Origin: Deltaproteobacteria bacterium
GTDB taxonomy: Bacteria > Desulfobacterota > Desulfuromonadia > Desulfuromonadales > BM103
Reading direction: 5' to 3'
Length of the DNA stretch: 64,000 bases
Assembly: GCA_024279915.1 (NCBI GenBank)
Contig: JAJRRB010000025.1
Span: 80,869 to 144,868, forward strand
The notes under the pieces are model-generated. The model did no database searches and had not been told where the DNA came from. It saw only the letters and a list, made by a program, of their open reading frames with translations. The position numbers and the translations under genes are program-made. Of this stretch, positions 9,534 through 17,638 are shown one piece after another. Numbering within the stretch: the stretch's first letter is position 1; each line of letters begins with the position of its first letter.

Positions 9534-10630
9534 GAGTAGTGCCCCCAGATGGAAATGCCCACAAAGAGCAAGATACCGAGCGCGTAGCAGGTCAAGAATA
9601 GCGGCCGTTTAAACGGCCGACGTTCCGCGCCTCTGTCGATGAATGGCAGCAAAGCCAGAAAAGTCATAAACGCCCCCTGAACCCCCAAGCCAATGATTTC
9701 GCTCGGGAATATCTTCAGAGCCTGGTAGGCCCACAGGAAATACCATTCCGGTTTGATACCAGGCGGCGTTACGAACGGGTCGGCCGGTTCGAATGCCGAT
9801 TCTGGAAAGAACAGGTTTGGGGCGAAGAAGACAATCGCCAGGAAGAACGCCAGGAAGAAGCAGATGACGGCGGTGTCCTTGATCACATAGTTCGGGAAGA
9901 AGGGGATGCCGTCGTGATGCTCTTCATGCTCGAAGTGGTCAGGATGCTCCCGCGGCTGGTAGTCGGGTCCAAACGGAGCCCGGGAGATCCCGGCCCGGCG
10001 CACGCAGAACAAGTGGAAACCGATCAGCAGACCGAGCATTAGTGGCATACCCATGACGTGGAGGGCGAAGAACCGTCCCAGGGTTGCTTCATTGACCATG
10101 CTGCCGCCGCGCAGGAAACGGACCAGATCATCTCCGATCAGGGGAATGGCGCCGGCTGCGTCAGTAGCGACCGTTGTCGCCCAGAAAGAGAGTTGGCTCC
10201 AGGGCAGCAGGTAGCCGGTCAGACAAAGGGCGAAAGCCAGGTTGAGAATAATGAAACCGGACAGCCAGGTCAGTTCTCGGGGTCTCTTGTAGCTCGCCAT
10301 GAACATCACCGAGAGCATATGCAACAGCAGGGCGATGATAATGATGTTGGCCCCAACGGCATGCAGGGTCCTCATCAGCCAACCAAAGGGCACCTCGTTC
10401 ATGATCCGTTCAACACTCTGAAACGCTTCCGCCGGGTTGGGCACATAATAAATCAATAGCAAGATACCGGTTGCAAACTGAATCATGAACAGGGTCAGCA
10501 GAACCGCGCCGAGCGTGTACCAGGCATTAATATTGCGCGGCAGCAGGTATTTGGTCAGGTTCTGCTCCAAGATATCTCTGATGCCGAGACGGGTCTCGAT
10601 GAAATCGATCACTTGCTTTTTCCAGTTCAT
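9530..10630 (-). CDS. cytochrome b of a Rieske/cytochrome b (bc-type) menaquinol complex
   Basis: The 366-residue protein contains both the N-terminal four-helix heme-binding part and the C-terminal quinol-site part in one chain. Heme ligands are H90/H104 in helix B and H191/H206 in helix D. The 15-residue step in helix D is the spacing of cytochrome b6 rather than of mitochondrial-type b. The Qo-site motif is PEWY (GIKPEWYFLW). A strong ribosome-binding site (AGGAGG) precedes the ATG. The Rieske gene lies nine bases upstream and the pentaheme cytochrome overlaps downstream, giving a three-gene operon. Confidence 0.92.
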   Translation of the reverse strand: MNWKKQVIDFIETRLGIRDILEQNLTKYLLPRNINAWYTLGAVLLTLFMIQFATGILLLIYYVPNPAEAFQSVERIMNEVPFGWLMRTLHAVGANIIIIALLLHMLSVMFMASYKRPRELTWLSGFIILNLAFALCLTGYLLPWSQLSFWATTVATDAAGAIPLIGDDLVRFLRGGSMVNEATLGRFFALHVMGMPLMLGLLIGFHLFCVRRAGISRAPFGPDYQPREHPDHFEHEEHHDGIPFFPNYVIKDTAVICFFLAFFLAIVFFAPNLFFPESAFEPADPFVTPPGIKPEWYFLWAYQALKIFPSEIIGLGVQGAFMTFLALLPFIDRGAERRPFKRPLFLTCYALGILLFVGISIWGHYS

Positions 10631-10639
10631 ATCTACCTC

Positions 10640-11071
10640 CTACCCGACCAGGACTTGGTCGCCCTCGACCGTGGCCGGCAGAGAGTCAAGTGGTTTTGGG
10701 GGAGGACCACCCAGTACCTGGCCATCAGTACCGAAACGCCCGGCGTGGCATGGACATAAGCATTCTCCTTTTCCCGGTTGCCATTGGATAATACAGCCAA
10801 GATGAGTGCAGACGGCAGAGAATGCGACGAACTGGCCCGGTGCAGGTTGCAGCACCACAGCCGGCTGACCGCGGAAACTGAAAAAATGGGCCTTGCCCAA
10901 CGGGATATCAGCTTTGGCTATGGGAATTTTCGCATCTTCACCGGTTTTCTCCCTTGGGAGGAGGTAGCGCCAGACCGGCCATACAGCAAGAGCAGTAAAA
11001 GCTGCGCCGACACCGCCGAGTATGATGAAGAGAAATTTTCGCCGCTGTGGTGGCGTGACATGAGTTGTCAT
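10640..11071 (-). CDS. Rieske [2Fe-2S] subunit of the bc-type complex
   Basis: The cluster-binding motifs CTHLGC and CPCHAGRF are intact, and a Tat-type signal anchor (QRRKFLFIILGG) lies near the N-terminus. The ORF track starts at 11173, but the ATG at 11071 has a good ribosome-binding site (AAGGAG) and places the Tat motif close to the N-terminus, giving a normal 143-residue Rieske protein. It is the first gene of the Rieske-cytochrome b-pentaheme cytochrome operon that faces the act operon. Confidence 0.92.
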   Translation of the reverse strand: MTTHVTPPQRRKFLFIILGGVGAAFTALAVWPVWRYLLPREKTGEDAKIPIAKADIPLGKAHFFSFRGQPAVVLQPAPGQFVAFSAVCTHLGCIIQWQPGKGECLCPCHAGRFGTDGQVLGGPPPKPLDSLPATVEGDQVLVG

Positions 11072-11249
11072 GCAAACTCCTTGAAAAGAATGTAAATAAG
11101 GGAATAACCCGAAAAATCGGGAGAAACACAAAACCGGGTTAATTATAGAACAACATTGAGCACTTTCAACCAAAGGAAGAAAGAATATACGGTCGTAGCC
11201 TGCTGGTATGGTGAGGGACGAACCGTATCAATCAATTCGCTCGGTACTG

Positions 11250-11954
11250 TCAGTCGCTGATCGTAGCGTAAACAGGTATGCGTAACTCTTTTTTAGGCAG
11301 GCCCTCAACTGGCACCAGGACATAACCACTGAAACGGACCTGGCCAGGCTTGGGGGTCAATTGCAATTCAAGTGTCACTTCATCGCCACTGTCAAAAGAT
11401 GCTTCGGGGCCAAAAGACGCTTCAGGCATTTTCACCACCAACTCGGTCGCAGTGGAATATGGCTTACCAAGTGACAACGGCTTCTCGCCCTGGTTGCGTA
11501 GTACAACAGTTGATGTCACGGATTTCTCAGCAACGACCTTACCGAAATGGATCTGAGCAGGCTTGACAGCGACAGTTTCAAGAACCTTGCCCTTGATGTA
11601 AAACTGCATGACCGGACGTACCGGATCATTGCTGTAGAGGTAGATCGTTTTGGAGACGGAGCCACGAAAACGGGTGCTGTCAAAGTTAGCCTGTAACTCC
11701 CCTTTACCACCAGGCGGGAGACTTTTCTCCGAGACCAATACCGCAGTACAGCCACAGGAGCTGCGGACTCTTTCAATCTGCAGGGTTTCATCACCCTCGT
11801 TAACAAACTCAAAAACATGGCGGACTTTTTCGCCCTGAAAAACTTCCCCGAAATCGTATTTCGACTCGTTTGCTTGCAAAACAGGTGCAGCAAAAGACAA
11901 GGAGCCAGACAAAAACAGAACCACGAAGATGACAAAACAAAGGGTTGTGCGCAT
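11250..11954 (-). CDS. exported DUF1573-domain protein
   Basis: The 234-residue protein starts with a signal peptide (MRTTLCFVIF...SFAAP), followed by two Ig-like/ASPM-type beta domains. The first holds the DUF1573 signature: YDFGEVFQGE, then a CGCTAV motif. The ORF track begins 27 codons earlier; I moved the start to the ATG at 11954 because it has a GGAG and gives a clean signal peptide. DUF1573 proteins are periplasmic or surface proteins of unknown function, common in Bacteroidetes and Desulfuromonadales. It stands alone, divergent from hpt. Confidence 0.8.
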   Translation of the reverse strand: MRTTLCFVIFVVLFLSGSLSFAAPVLQANESKYDFGEVFQGEKVRHVFEFVNEGDETLQIERVRSSCGCTAVLVSEKSLPPGGKGELQANFDSTRFRGSVSKTIYLYSNDPVRPVMQFYIKGKVLETVAVKPAQIHFGKVVAEKSVTSTVVLRNQGEKPLSLGKPYSTATELVVKMPEASFGPEASFDSGDEVTLELQLTPKPGQVRFSGYVLVPVEGLPKKELRIPVYATISD

Positions 11955-12057
11955 TAGAGTTTCTCCCGACATTAAATCAGTCATTGATCTTGTTCTTCGG
12001 CTGATTATAGCATAGGATTTCTCTGCATCAGACAAGGAACTTCATACTGCGAAAAAA

Positions 12058-12086
12058 TTGACAAAAAGCAGTCCCTTTGCTATAGA
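12058..12086 (+). promoter_or_regulatory. strong sigma70-type promoter of hpt
   Basis: A perfect TTGACA (12058-12063) and TATAGA (12081-12086) are 17 bases apart. The predicted transcript start is within about five bases of the hpt ATG at 12098, so the mRNA would be nearly leaderless; no ribosome-binding site is present. Confidence 0.7.
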
Positions 12087-12097
12087 ATATCCGCATT

Positions 12098-12646
12098 ATG
12101 ACCATCGCACCCACCCCCAAGATAAAGTTATCCTCAGAGCCACTTTTCTCCGCTGCAGAGATCGCTACAAGGATTGAAGATCTCGCCGCGCAGATTGACA
12201 AAGACTATCACGGCCGAGAAATTTTAATGATAGCCGTTCTCAAAGGCTCTTTTCTCTTTGTTGCCGATCTGATTCGCGCAGTCAAAACTCCGACTGTCAT
12301 TGATTTTGTACGACTTGCCAGCTATGGCTCTGCGACCCAGTCCTCCGGAATCATTGAAGTCCGTAAAGACTTGGAGATGTCGATAAAAGATAAGGATGTG
12401 CTGGTTGTCGAAGACATCGTTGACAGTGGCCTGACTCTCGAATCACTCCGCACCATGCTACTGAACCGGCAGCCTGCCAGCCTGAGAATCTGCACCTTGA
12501 TTGACAAACAATCCCAGCGTGTCACCGATGTACCCGTTGACTACATCGGGTTTTCCATGGACGATGGTTTTATCGTCGGTTATGGACTGGATCTTGACGA
12601 AAGATATCGCGATTTGCCCGACATTCGTATCGTTGAGGGTGTCTGA
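12098..12646 (+). CDS. hpt: hypoxanthine phosphoribosyltransferase
   Basis: The enzyme salvages hypoxanthine and guanine with PRPP. The 182-residue length is normal, and the PRPP-binding loop VVEDIVDSGLTL and the substrate-binding part near the C-terminus (DYIGFSMDDGFIVGYGLDLD) are intact. The start lies a few bases after the predicted transcription start, without a leader. The next gene follows after 23 bases and may be cotranscribed. Confidence 0.93.
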   Translation: MTIAPTPKIKLSSEPLFSAAEIATRIEDLAAQIDKDYHGREILMIAVLKGSFLFVADLIRAVKTPTVIDFVRLASYGSATQSSGIIEVRKDLEMSIKDKDVLVVEDIVDSGLTLESLRTMLLNRQPASLRICTLIDKQSQRVTDVPVDYIGFSMDDGFIVGYGLDLDERYRDLPDIRIVEGV

Positions 12647-12669
12647 ACCAATAGTGAGGGAGAAACTGA

Positions 12670-14382
12670 ATGATCGTTCAGTGTGAAGCATGTCAAACTC
12701 GTTTCCGTTTAGCCGATGAAAAGGTCAAGCCTGGTGGAACCAAAGTGCGCTGTTCCAAGTGCAAGGTGGTCTTCACCGTCACTCCGCCAGAACCGGAACC
12801 CATTGAAGAAACTGTCGATTTTGGCTCTTTCAATATGGAAAAAGTCACCGAGGACTCTCCCGCCGAAACGGCCCCCTCTTCCGAGGGCCTTCAGGCTGAG
12901 GCTCCTGAACCAGAAGAGCAACCGACTCCGCCGGCCCAGGAGCCGGACAGTCCACCCGAAGCAACTGAGCAGTCTGAAAGCGCTAATCTAGACTTCAGTT
13001 CACTCGAATCGAAAATGGACAGTAATGCTGGGCAGGGGGAGGAACTTGCCGATGACTTCTCCTTTGTCGACACCAGCCAGTCAGCGGAAGACGATACGGG
13101 GACAGATTCTGACTTCTCTATGGATGGGGAATCACAAGAAGATCCTGCTGATAAAGAGCCAACTGATTTCGGGGCTGCTTTTGAAGAAACTGAGGAGCCT
13201 GGTGGTTCCGCCGAGTTTGGCTTCAATGAAGAGCCTGGACCCGATTCGGAGACCATAGAAAGTACCGAAATAGATTTTTCATCAGAAGATTCGGCCGAGG
13301 AATCAACAGATCCTTCTGAATTCTCTTTTGACAGTGAAGAAAAGCCGCAGGAGCAGGAGACCCCAAGTGATTTTTCTTTCGCTGACGAAGGGGATGACAC
13401 AGCATTCAGCTTTGACGATACTGAAGAGGACACTGCGCCCGCCGCAAGTGAAGAGTACAGTGAGCCGGGAGAGTTCTCTTTTGACGACGACAGTGATGAT
13501 TCGGCTTCTGAATGGGGCGATGAATCTTCTGGCGATGACACCTCCTTCGACTTTGAAGAACCAAAGTTTGATACCGATGACTCCCCGGCAGAAAGCTCTG
13601 CTTCCAGTTCAGAGGATGGAGGGCTGCAGTTCGGAGAAATCAACTTTGCCAGCGAAAATGATGAAAGTGCAGATCCAGGTTTTCAAACTGACGACGATTT
13701 TTCCAAGGCTTCCATGGAGAGAAAAGAGGAGCCTGAGCTCTTCAGTCAAAGCCAACAGAACGACCCTCCACCAGCCCGCGATTATGATGACGAACCACTG
13801 CCACTACCGGTGCCACCGGCAGCAAAGAAAAGCTCTCTGTCACGCATTCTGGTACTACTCGTGCTCTTACTGGTCATTCTCGGCGGAGCAGCGGGTTTCC
13901 TTTTCATGCAGGAGGGAACCCTCAATCTGAACACGGTTACTAAATATTTACCGTTCTTACAGGAGTACATCGGAGAAGCACCTGTCAGCTTGCCGGGAGA
14001 CCGTATCGGCATCAATATCAACGGCAGTTCTTATGTGGACGGCAAGGCAGGACAGATGCTGGTCATTCAGGGTGCTGCTATCAATAACCACCCGAAAACC
14101 CGTTCGGCGATCATCGTAAAAGGCATTCTGCTCAATGACAAAGGCGAGCATCTTTTGCAACAAACCGTATTCTGCGGCAACAAACTCAATGATGCAGCAT
14201 TACAATCCATGTCATTTGCAGTTATTGAAGAAGCGATGAACAACCAGTTTGGCGAAGGCCTATCGAATATGAATATAGCTGCAGGAGCAGAAATCCCCTT
14301 TACCATCGTCTTCCGCAATCTGCCAGCAGGAGTTGCCAACATCAATGTCGAGGTTGTTGATTCAAAACCTGGTGCAGGTTGA
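12670..14382 (+). CDS. zinc-ribbon (MJ0042) / acidic repeat / DUF3426 membrane protein
   Basis: This 570-residue protein opens with a MJ0042-type zinc ribbon (CEACQTRF...CSKC). About 330 residues of very acidic low-complexity sequence follow, in which short DFSF/EFSFD-type units recur. Next come a single transmembrane segment (ILVLLVLLLVILGGAAGFLF) and a C-terminal DUF3426 domain. The zinc ribbon would be cytoplasmic and the DUF3426 part periplasmic. Similar proteins occur in delta-proteobacteria, often near housekeeping genes; their function is not known. The large ORF on the opposite strand (12891-13643) is a shadow of the acidic codons. Confidence 0.82.
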   Translation: MIVQCEACQTRFRLADEKVKPGGTKVRCSKCKVVFTVTPPEPEPIEETVDFGSFNMEKVTEDSPAETAPSSEGLQAEAPEPEEQPTPPAQEPDSPPEATEQSESANLDFSSLESKMDSNAGQGEELADDFSFVDTSQSAEDDTGTDSDFSMDGESQEDPADKEPTDFGAAFEETEEPGGSAEFGFNEEPGPDSETIESTEIDFSSEDSAEESTDPSEFSFDSEEKPQEQETPSDFSFADEGDDTAFSFDDTEEDTAPAASEEYSEPGEFSFDDDSDDSASEWGDESSGDDTSFDFEEPKFDTDDSPAESSASSSEDGGLQFGEINFASENDESADPGFQTDDDFSKASMERKEEPELFSQSQQNDPPPARDYDDEPLPLPVPPAAKKSSLSRILVLLVLLLVILGGAAGFLFMQEGTLNLNTVTKYLPFLQEYIGEAPVSLPGDRIGININGSSYVDGKAGQMLVIQGAAINNHPKTRSAIIVKGILLNDKGEHLLQQTVFCGNKLNDAALQSMSFAVIEEAMNNQFGEGLSNMNIAAGAEIPFTIVFRNLPAGVANINVEVVDSKPGAG

Positions 14383-14421
14383 TCCAGTCTCGGTCTTGAA
14401 TTATTTATTATTGAACATAAA

Positions 14422-14454
14422 GAAGGCCGTACCTGAACAACAGGTACGGCCTTC
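14422..14454. terminator. bidirectional terminator between DUF3426 gene and ferredoxin gene
   Basis: A perfect 14-bp stem (GAAGGCCGTACCTG with its complement) and a 5-base loop lie between two convergent genes. T-rich sequence follows on the plus strand. Confidence 0.8.
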
Positions 14455-14479
14455 TCATTTTTACTTTTTACAGAGGTGC

Positions 14480-14650
14480 TTAGGGAGCTTCGATTGCGGC
14501 AACAGGACAACTGTCAACACAAGCACCACAGTCAGTGCATGTTGCAGCGTCGATCACGTGCACATCACCTTGCTCACTGATAGCGTCAACCGGGCAAGTG
14601 TCTGCACAGGCAGCGCAATTGATACACTCATCATTAATTGTGTAAGCCAT
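14480..14650 (-). CDS. small 2[4Fe-4S] ferredoxin
   Basis: This 56-residue protein is too short for the ORF track. Both cluster motifs are complete: CINCAACADTCP and CTDCGACVDSCP. The ATG is preceded by a strong GAGGAGG. It resembles clostridial-type ferredoxins and is a low-potential cytoplasmic electron carrier. It is monocistronic, with a terminator after it; its partner cannot be told from context. Confidence 0.93.
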   Translation of the reverse strand: MAYTINDECINCAACADTCPVDAISEQGDVHVIDAATCTDCGACVDSCPVAAIEAP

Positions 14651-14937
14651 GGAACATACCTCCTCTTTAGAATTTGTGATTATGAGAAACTTTTAGAGAG
14701 GGGAGTCTACCGCAACAAATAAATTCTGTCCAGCGCAAACAGACATCAATTCGCCCTTAAAATACTTGCAATTTAGTACCCCTTACATTAACCTTTCACA
14801 ACATGTTTTATAGCTGTTAGCGCTTATAGAATATGGCTTAAGAAAAATTCAAGCATGGCTAAAAATATAAAAATAAAACGACATTTCCTTTTCTCGCTTA
14901 AAAAATAATTCACATCTGACTACTGGAGGAAGAACTT

Positions 14938-16203
14938 ATGGATATCCTGGCACTCAATTGCGGCAGTTCATCGGTAAAGTACCAGCTTTACGATTGGAAG
15001 AAAAAAGAAGTCATTGCCAAGGGCATGGTCGAGCGCGTCACTATTGGCGATTCCTTCATCATTCACGAAGTTCCAGGGCGGGAGACATATCGGGAAGAAT
15101 ATGAATGCCCTAATCATAAGGTCGCCATCCATCTGATTATCAAAATTCTGGCTGACAAAGAGTACGGTGTTGTTGAGGAAATAACCCAGATTTCAGCTGT
15201 CGGCCACCGCGTCGTTCATGGCGGCGAGAAGTTCACCTGTTCAGTAACGATTGACGATGCTGTTCTGGATGCGATCAAGGAAGTTCAGCACCTGGCCCCA
15301 CTGCACAATCCACCGAATATTTCCGGCATAGAGGCCGCCCAATCAGTCCTTCCAGATGTGCCTCACATTGCAATTTTTGATACAGCCTTCCATCAGACCA
15401 TGCCGGAGCCAGCCTACACCTACCCATTGCCCCATGAGTGGTATAAAAAATATGGCGTGCGCCGCTATGGATTCCACGGCACCAGTCATCTTTACGTCTC
15501 CAAGCGTGCTGCGGTCATGCTCGGTAAAGACCCAAAAGAATGCAACATGATTACCATGCACATTGGTAACGGCGTCTCGCACGCAGCTATAAAAAATGGT
15601 ATCTCGGTAGACACTTCCATGGGACTGACCCCGCTTGAAGGCGCGGTCATGGGTACCCGCTGTGGTGACATTGACCCTGCTATTCCAGCCTTTATCATGG
15701 GTCAGGAAGAACTCTCACCTCAGGAGATCGATAACATCCTGAACAAGAAATCGGGAATTCTGGGGATCACGGGTCAATTCACCGACCGCCGTGATGTTAT
15801 CGAAGGAGCCGAAGAAGGTGATAGCCGCTGTCAACTGGCACTTGATATCGAGGCCTACCGACTGAAGAAATACATTGGTTCTTATGCTGCAGCGACCGGC
15901 GGCATTGATGCGGTGGTTTTTACTGCTGGCGTCGGTGAGATGGGCTGGTTGATTCGCGAGAAAGCTGTAGAGGGACTTGAATTCATGGGAATCATCCTCG
16001 ATAAAGAGAAGAACCGCAACACGATGACTCGCAAGACGGAGAGTGTCATTACCACTCCGGACTCCCCGGTCAAAGTTTTCGTCATCCCGACTGATGAGGA
16101 ACTGGTTTTTACTGAGGATGTTGTTGCAATTCTCGAGGACACTTACACCGACCACATGAACTTTAGGTACAGTTTTTCTTCTAAGGAATTCCAACGCAAG
16201 TAA
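14938..16203 (+). CDS. ackA: acetate kinase
   Basis: The 421-residue protein has the acetate kinase signatures: LNCGSSSVKYQL near the N-terminus, FHGTSHLYVS, and GNGVSHAAIKNG followed by DTSMGLTPLEG. It interconverts acetyl phosphate and acetate with ADP/ATP. The ribosome-binding site is GGAGG. It lies tail-to-tail with pta across a shared terminator, not in the usual ackA-pta operon, so the two must be transcribed separately. A 287-base AT-rich leader precedes it; I see no clear operator there. Confidence 0.96.
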   Translation: MDILALNCGSSSVKYQLYDWKKKEVIAKGMVERVTIGDSFIIHEVPGRETYREEYECPNHKVAIHLIIKILADKEYGVVEEITQISAVGHRVVHGGEKFTCSVTIDDAVLDAIKEVQHLAPLHNPPNISGIEAAQSVLPDVPHIAIFDTAFHQTMPEPAYTYPLPHEWYKKYGVRRYGFHGTSHLYVSKRAAVMLGKDPKECNMITMHIGNGVSHAAIKNGISVDTSMGLTPLEGAVMGTRCGDIDPAIPAFIMGQEELSPQEIDNILNKKSGILGITGQFTDRRDVIEGAEEGDSRCQLALDIEAYRLKKYIGSYAAATGGIDAVVFTAGVGEMGWLIREKAVEGLEFMGIILDKEKNRNTMTRKTESVITTPDSPVKVFVIPTDEELVFTEDVVAILEDTYTDHMNFRYSFSSKEFQRK

Positions 16204-16228
16204 TCGTTCCTCAATTTAGGAAAAGAAA

Positions 16229-16264
16229 AAAGACGTTCGGCAGATATATTTTGCCGAACGTCTT
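16229..16264. terminator. bidirectional terminator shared by ackA and pta
   Basis: A 13-bp perfect stem (AAGACGTTCGGCA and complement) is flanked by A-rich and T8 tracts, so it can stop transcription from both sides. Confidence 0.88.
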
Positions 16265-16301
16265 TTTTTTCAAATGGACAGTTTTACAGTTTTACAAACT
16301 T

Positions 16302-17303
16302 TTACCCTTGTGCCTGAACTGCGGTAATCGCCGAAACAGAAACAATATCATCAACAGAGCAACCACGTGACAGATCATTCACTGGCTTGTTAAGTCCCTG
16401 AATAATCGGGCCAACCGCTTCTGCTCCAGCAACGCGCTCAACCAGTTTGTAACCGATGTTGCCAGCATCAAGAGTCGGGAAAATCAGGGTATTGGCTTTG
16501 CCTGCAACAGCAGAACCCGGGGCCTTTTTATCACCAACTTTGGGCAACAGTGCAGCATCAAGCTGTAGTTCACCATCAATTTGCAGATTCGGATCAAGCC
16601 CCTTGGCAATCTCAAGAGCCTCCAACACCTTGTTGCAATCTTCGTGACTGGCGCTGCCCTTGGTTGAAAAAGAGAGCATCGCAACGCGTGCATCAGCACC
16701 AAGAAAGCTTTTGCAACTACTGGCAGTCGATACGGCAATTTCGGCGAGGGCCTGAGCATTTGGATTCGGATTAACCGCACAGTCAGCAAAACAGAGGACG
16801 CCATTTTCATCGAAATCAGGATTCTTGGTGACCATCAAAAAGACGGAAGAGACTGTTTTTATACCAGGTGCAGTACCGACGACTTGAAAAGCTGCACGCA
16901 GAACATCACCGGTAGTATTGAAAGCACCGGCCACCATACCGCCAGCATCACCTCTACGAACCATCATAGCACCGAAGAAGAGGTTATCTTCTCCAGTCAG
17001 AGTCTCACGGGCCTGCTCAGGTGTCAGCCCCTTCCTTTCACGAAGTTTTACCAGCTCAGCAACATAATCTTCTAGTTGTGCTGCACTTTTCGGATCGACA
17101 AGTTCTACACCGGCCAAAGAAACACCGAGTTCGCCAGCCTTGGCTTCAAGGGCAGCGACATCACCAAGCAAGACAACTTTCGCCAAACCATCCTTAGTGA
17201 TCAGCTCTGCAGCTTGAATCATGCGGTCATCATAACTTTCGGGAAGCACCACTGTCTGGATGCTGGTGCGTGCTTTTGCTTTGATCTGGTCAACGAGATG
17301 CAT
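16302..17303 (-). CDS. pta: phosphate acetyltransferase
   Basis: The 333-residue protein matches the short, single-domain phosphotransacetylase: VVLPESYDDRMIQAAELI near the N-terminus and the catalytic part FADCAVNPNPNAQ. It converts acetyl-CoA and phosphate to acetyl phosphate, the partner reaction of ackA. The ORF track adds six codons, which are actually the ribosome-binding site (AAGGAGGAGAGAGCA) of the ATG at 17303. The upstream region holds one copy of the ~160 bp palindromic repeat shared with the tonB promoter region. Confidence 0.95.
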   Translation of the reverse strand: MHLVDQIKAKARTSIQTVVLPESYDDRMIQAAELITKDGLAKVVLLGDVAALEAKAGELGVSLAGVELVDPKSAAQLEDYVAELVKLRERKGLTPEQARETLTGEDNLFFGAMMVRRGDAGGMVAGAFNTTGDVLRAAFQVVGTAPGIKTVSSVFLMVTKNPDFDENGVLCFADCAVNPNPNAQALAEIAVSTASSCKSFLGADARVAMLSFSTKGSASHEDCNKVLEALEIAKGLDPNLQIDGELQLDAALLPKVGDKKAPGSAVAGKANTLIFPTLDAGNIGYKLVERVAGAEAVGPIIQGLNKPVNDLSRGCSVDDIVSVSAITAVQAQG

Positions 17304-17386
17304 TGCTCTCTCCTCCTTCAAACATAGTTTTATGAATGGCTGAAAAATATACCGGATGACTCAGGAGTCGTCAACTTTTTTCCCTT

Positions 17387-17548
17387 GCAGCCTGTCGGAC
17401 AATCAGGGCTGAAGCGAAAATCCGCATGTTTGAGGCCAGATCTTGGCTCATTTGAGAGTAATAGCCGTAGCTATTGGTCGAAAAGGAGCTGAGATCTGGA
17501 CCAAACATACGAATTTGCAGCCAGCTTATTGATTGTCCGACAGGCTGC
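17387..17548. repeat. ~160 bp imperfect palindromic repeat, copy 1
   Basis: This 162-base element starts and ends with a perfect 19-base inverted repeat (GCAGCCTGTCGGACAATCA). It folds nearly end to end into one hairpin, closed by ATAGC-CGTA-GCTAT. Copies 2 (34248-34409) and 3 (46793-46952) are alike in sequence and length. It lies between the divergent pta and tonB genes. The tonB ORF of the track starts falsely inside it. Confidence 0.9.
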
Positions 17549-17638
17549 TTGGCAGAAAGAAGCAGGGACGCCTTATTCCATACTGGTAGTGAATGCTTGA
17601 ATTGTAATATAATGAAATGTTTTATTAATTGGGGACAC

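Noticed and set aside
12891-13643. 250-codon minus-strand ORF
   Set aside because: It is the complement of the acidic Ser/Asp/Glu-rich part of the DUF3426 gene, of low complexity and without start signals.
17474-17638. N-terminal extension of the TonB-like ORF
   Set aside because: It translates the palindromic repeat; the membrane anchor would lie far inside the protein. Start moved to 17639.
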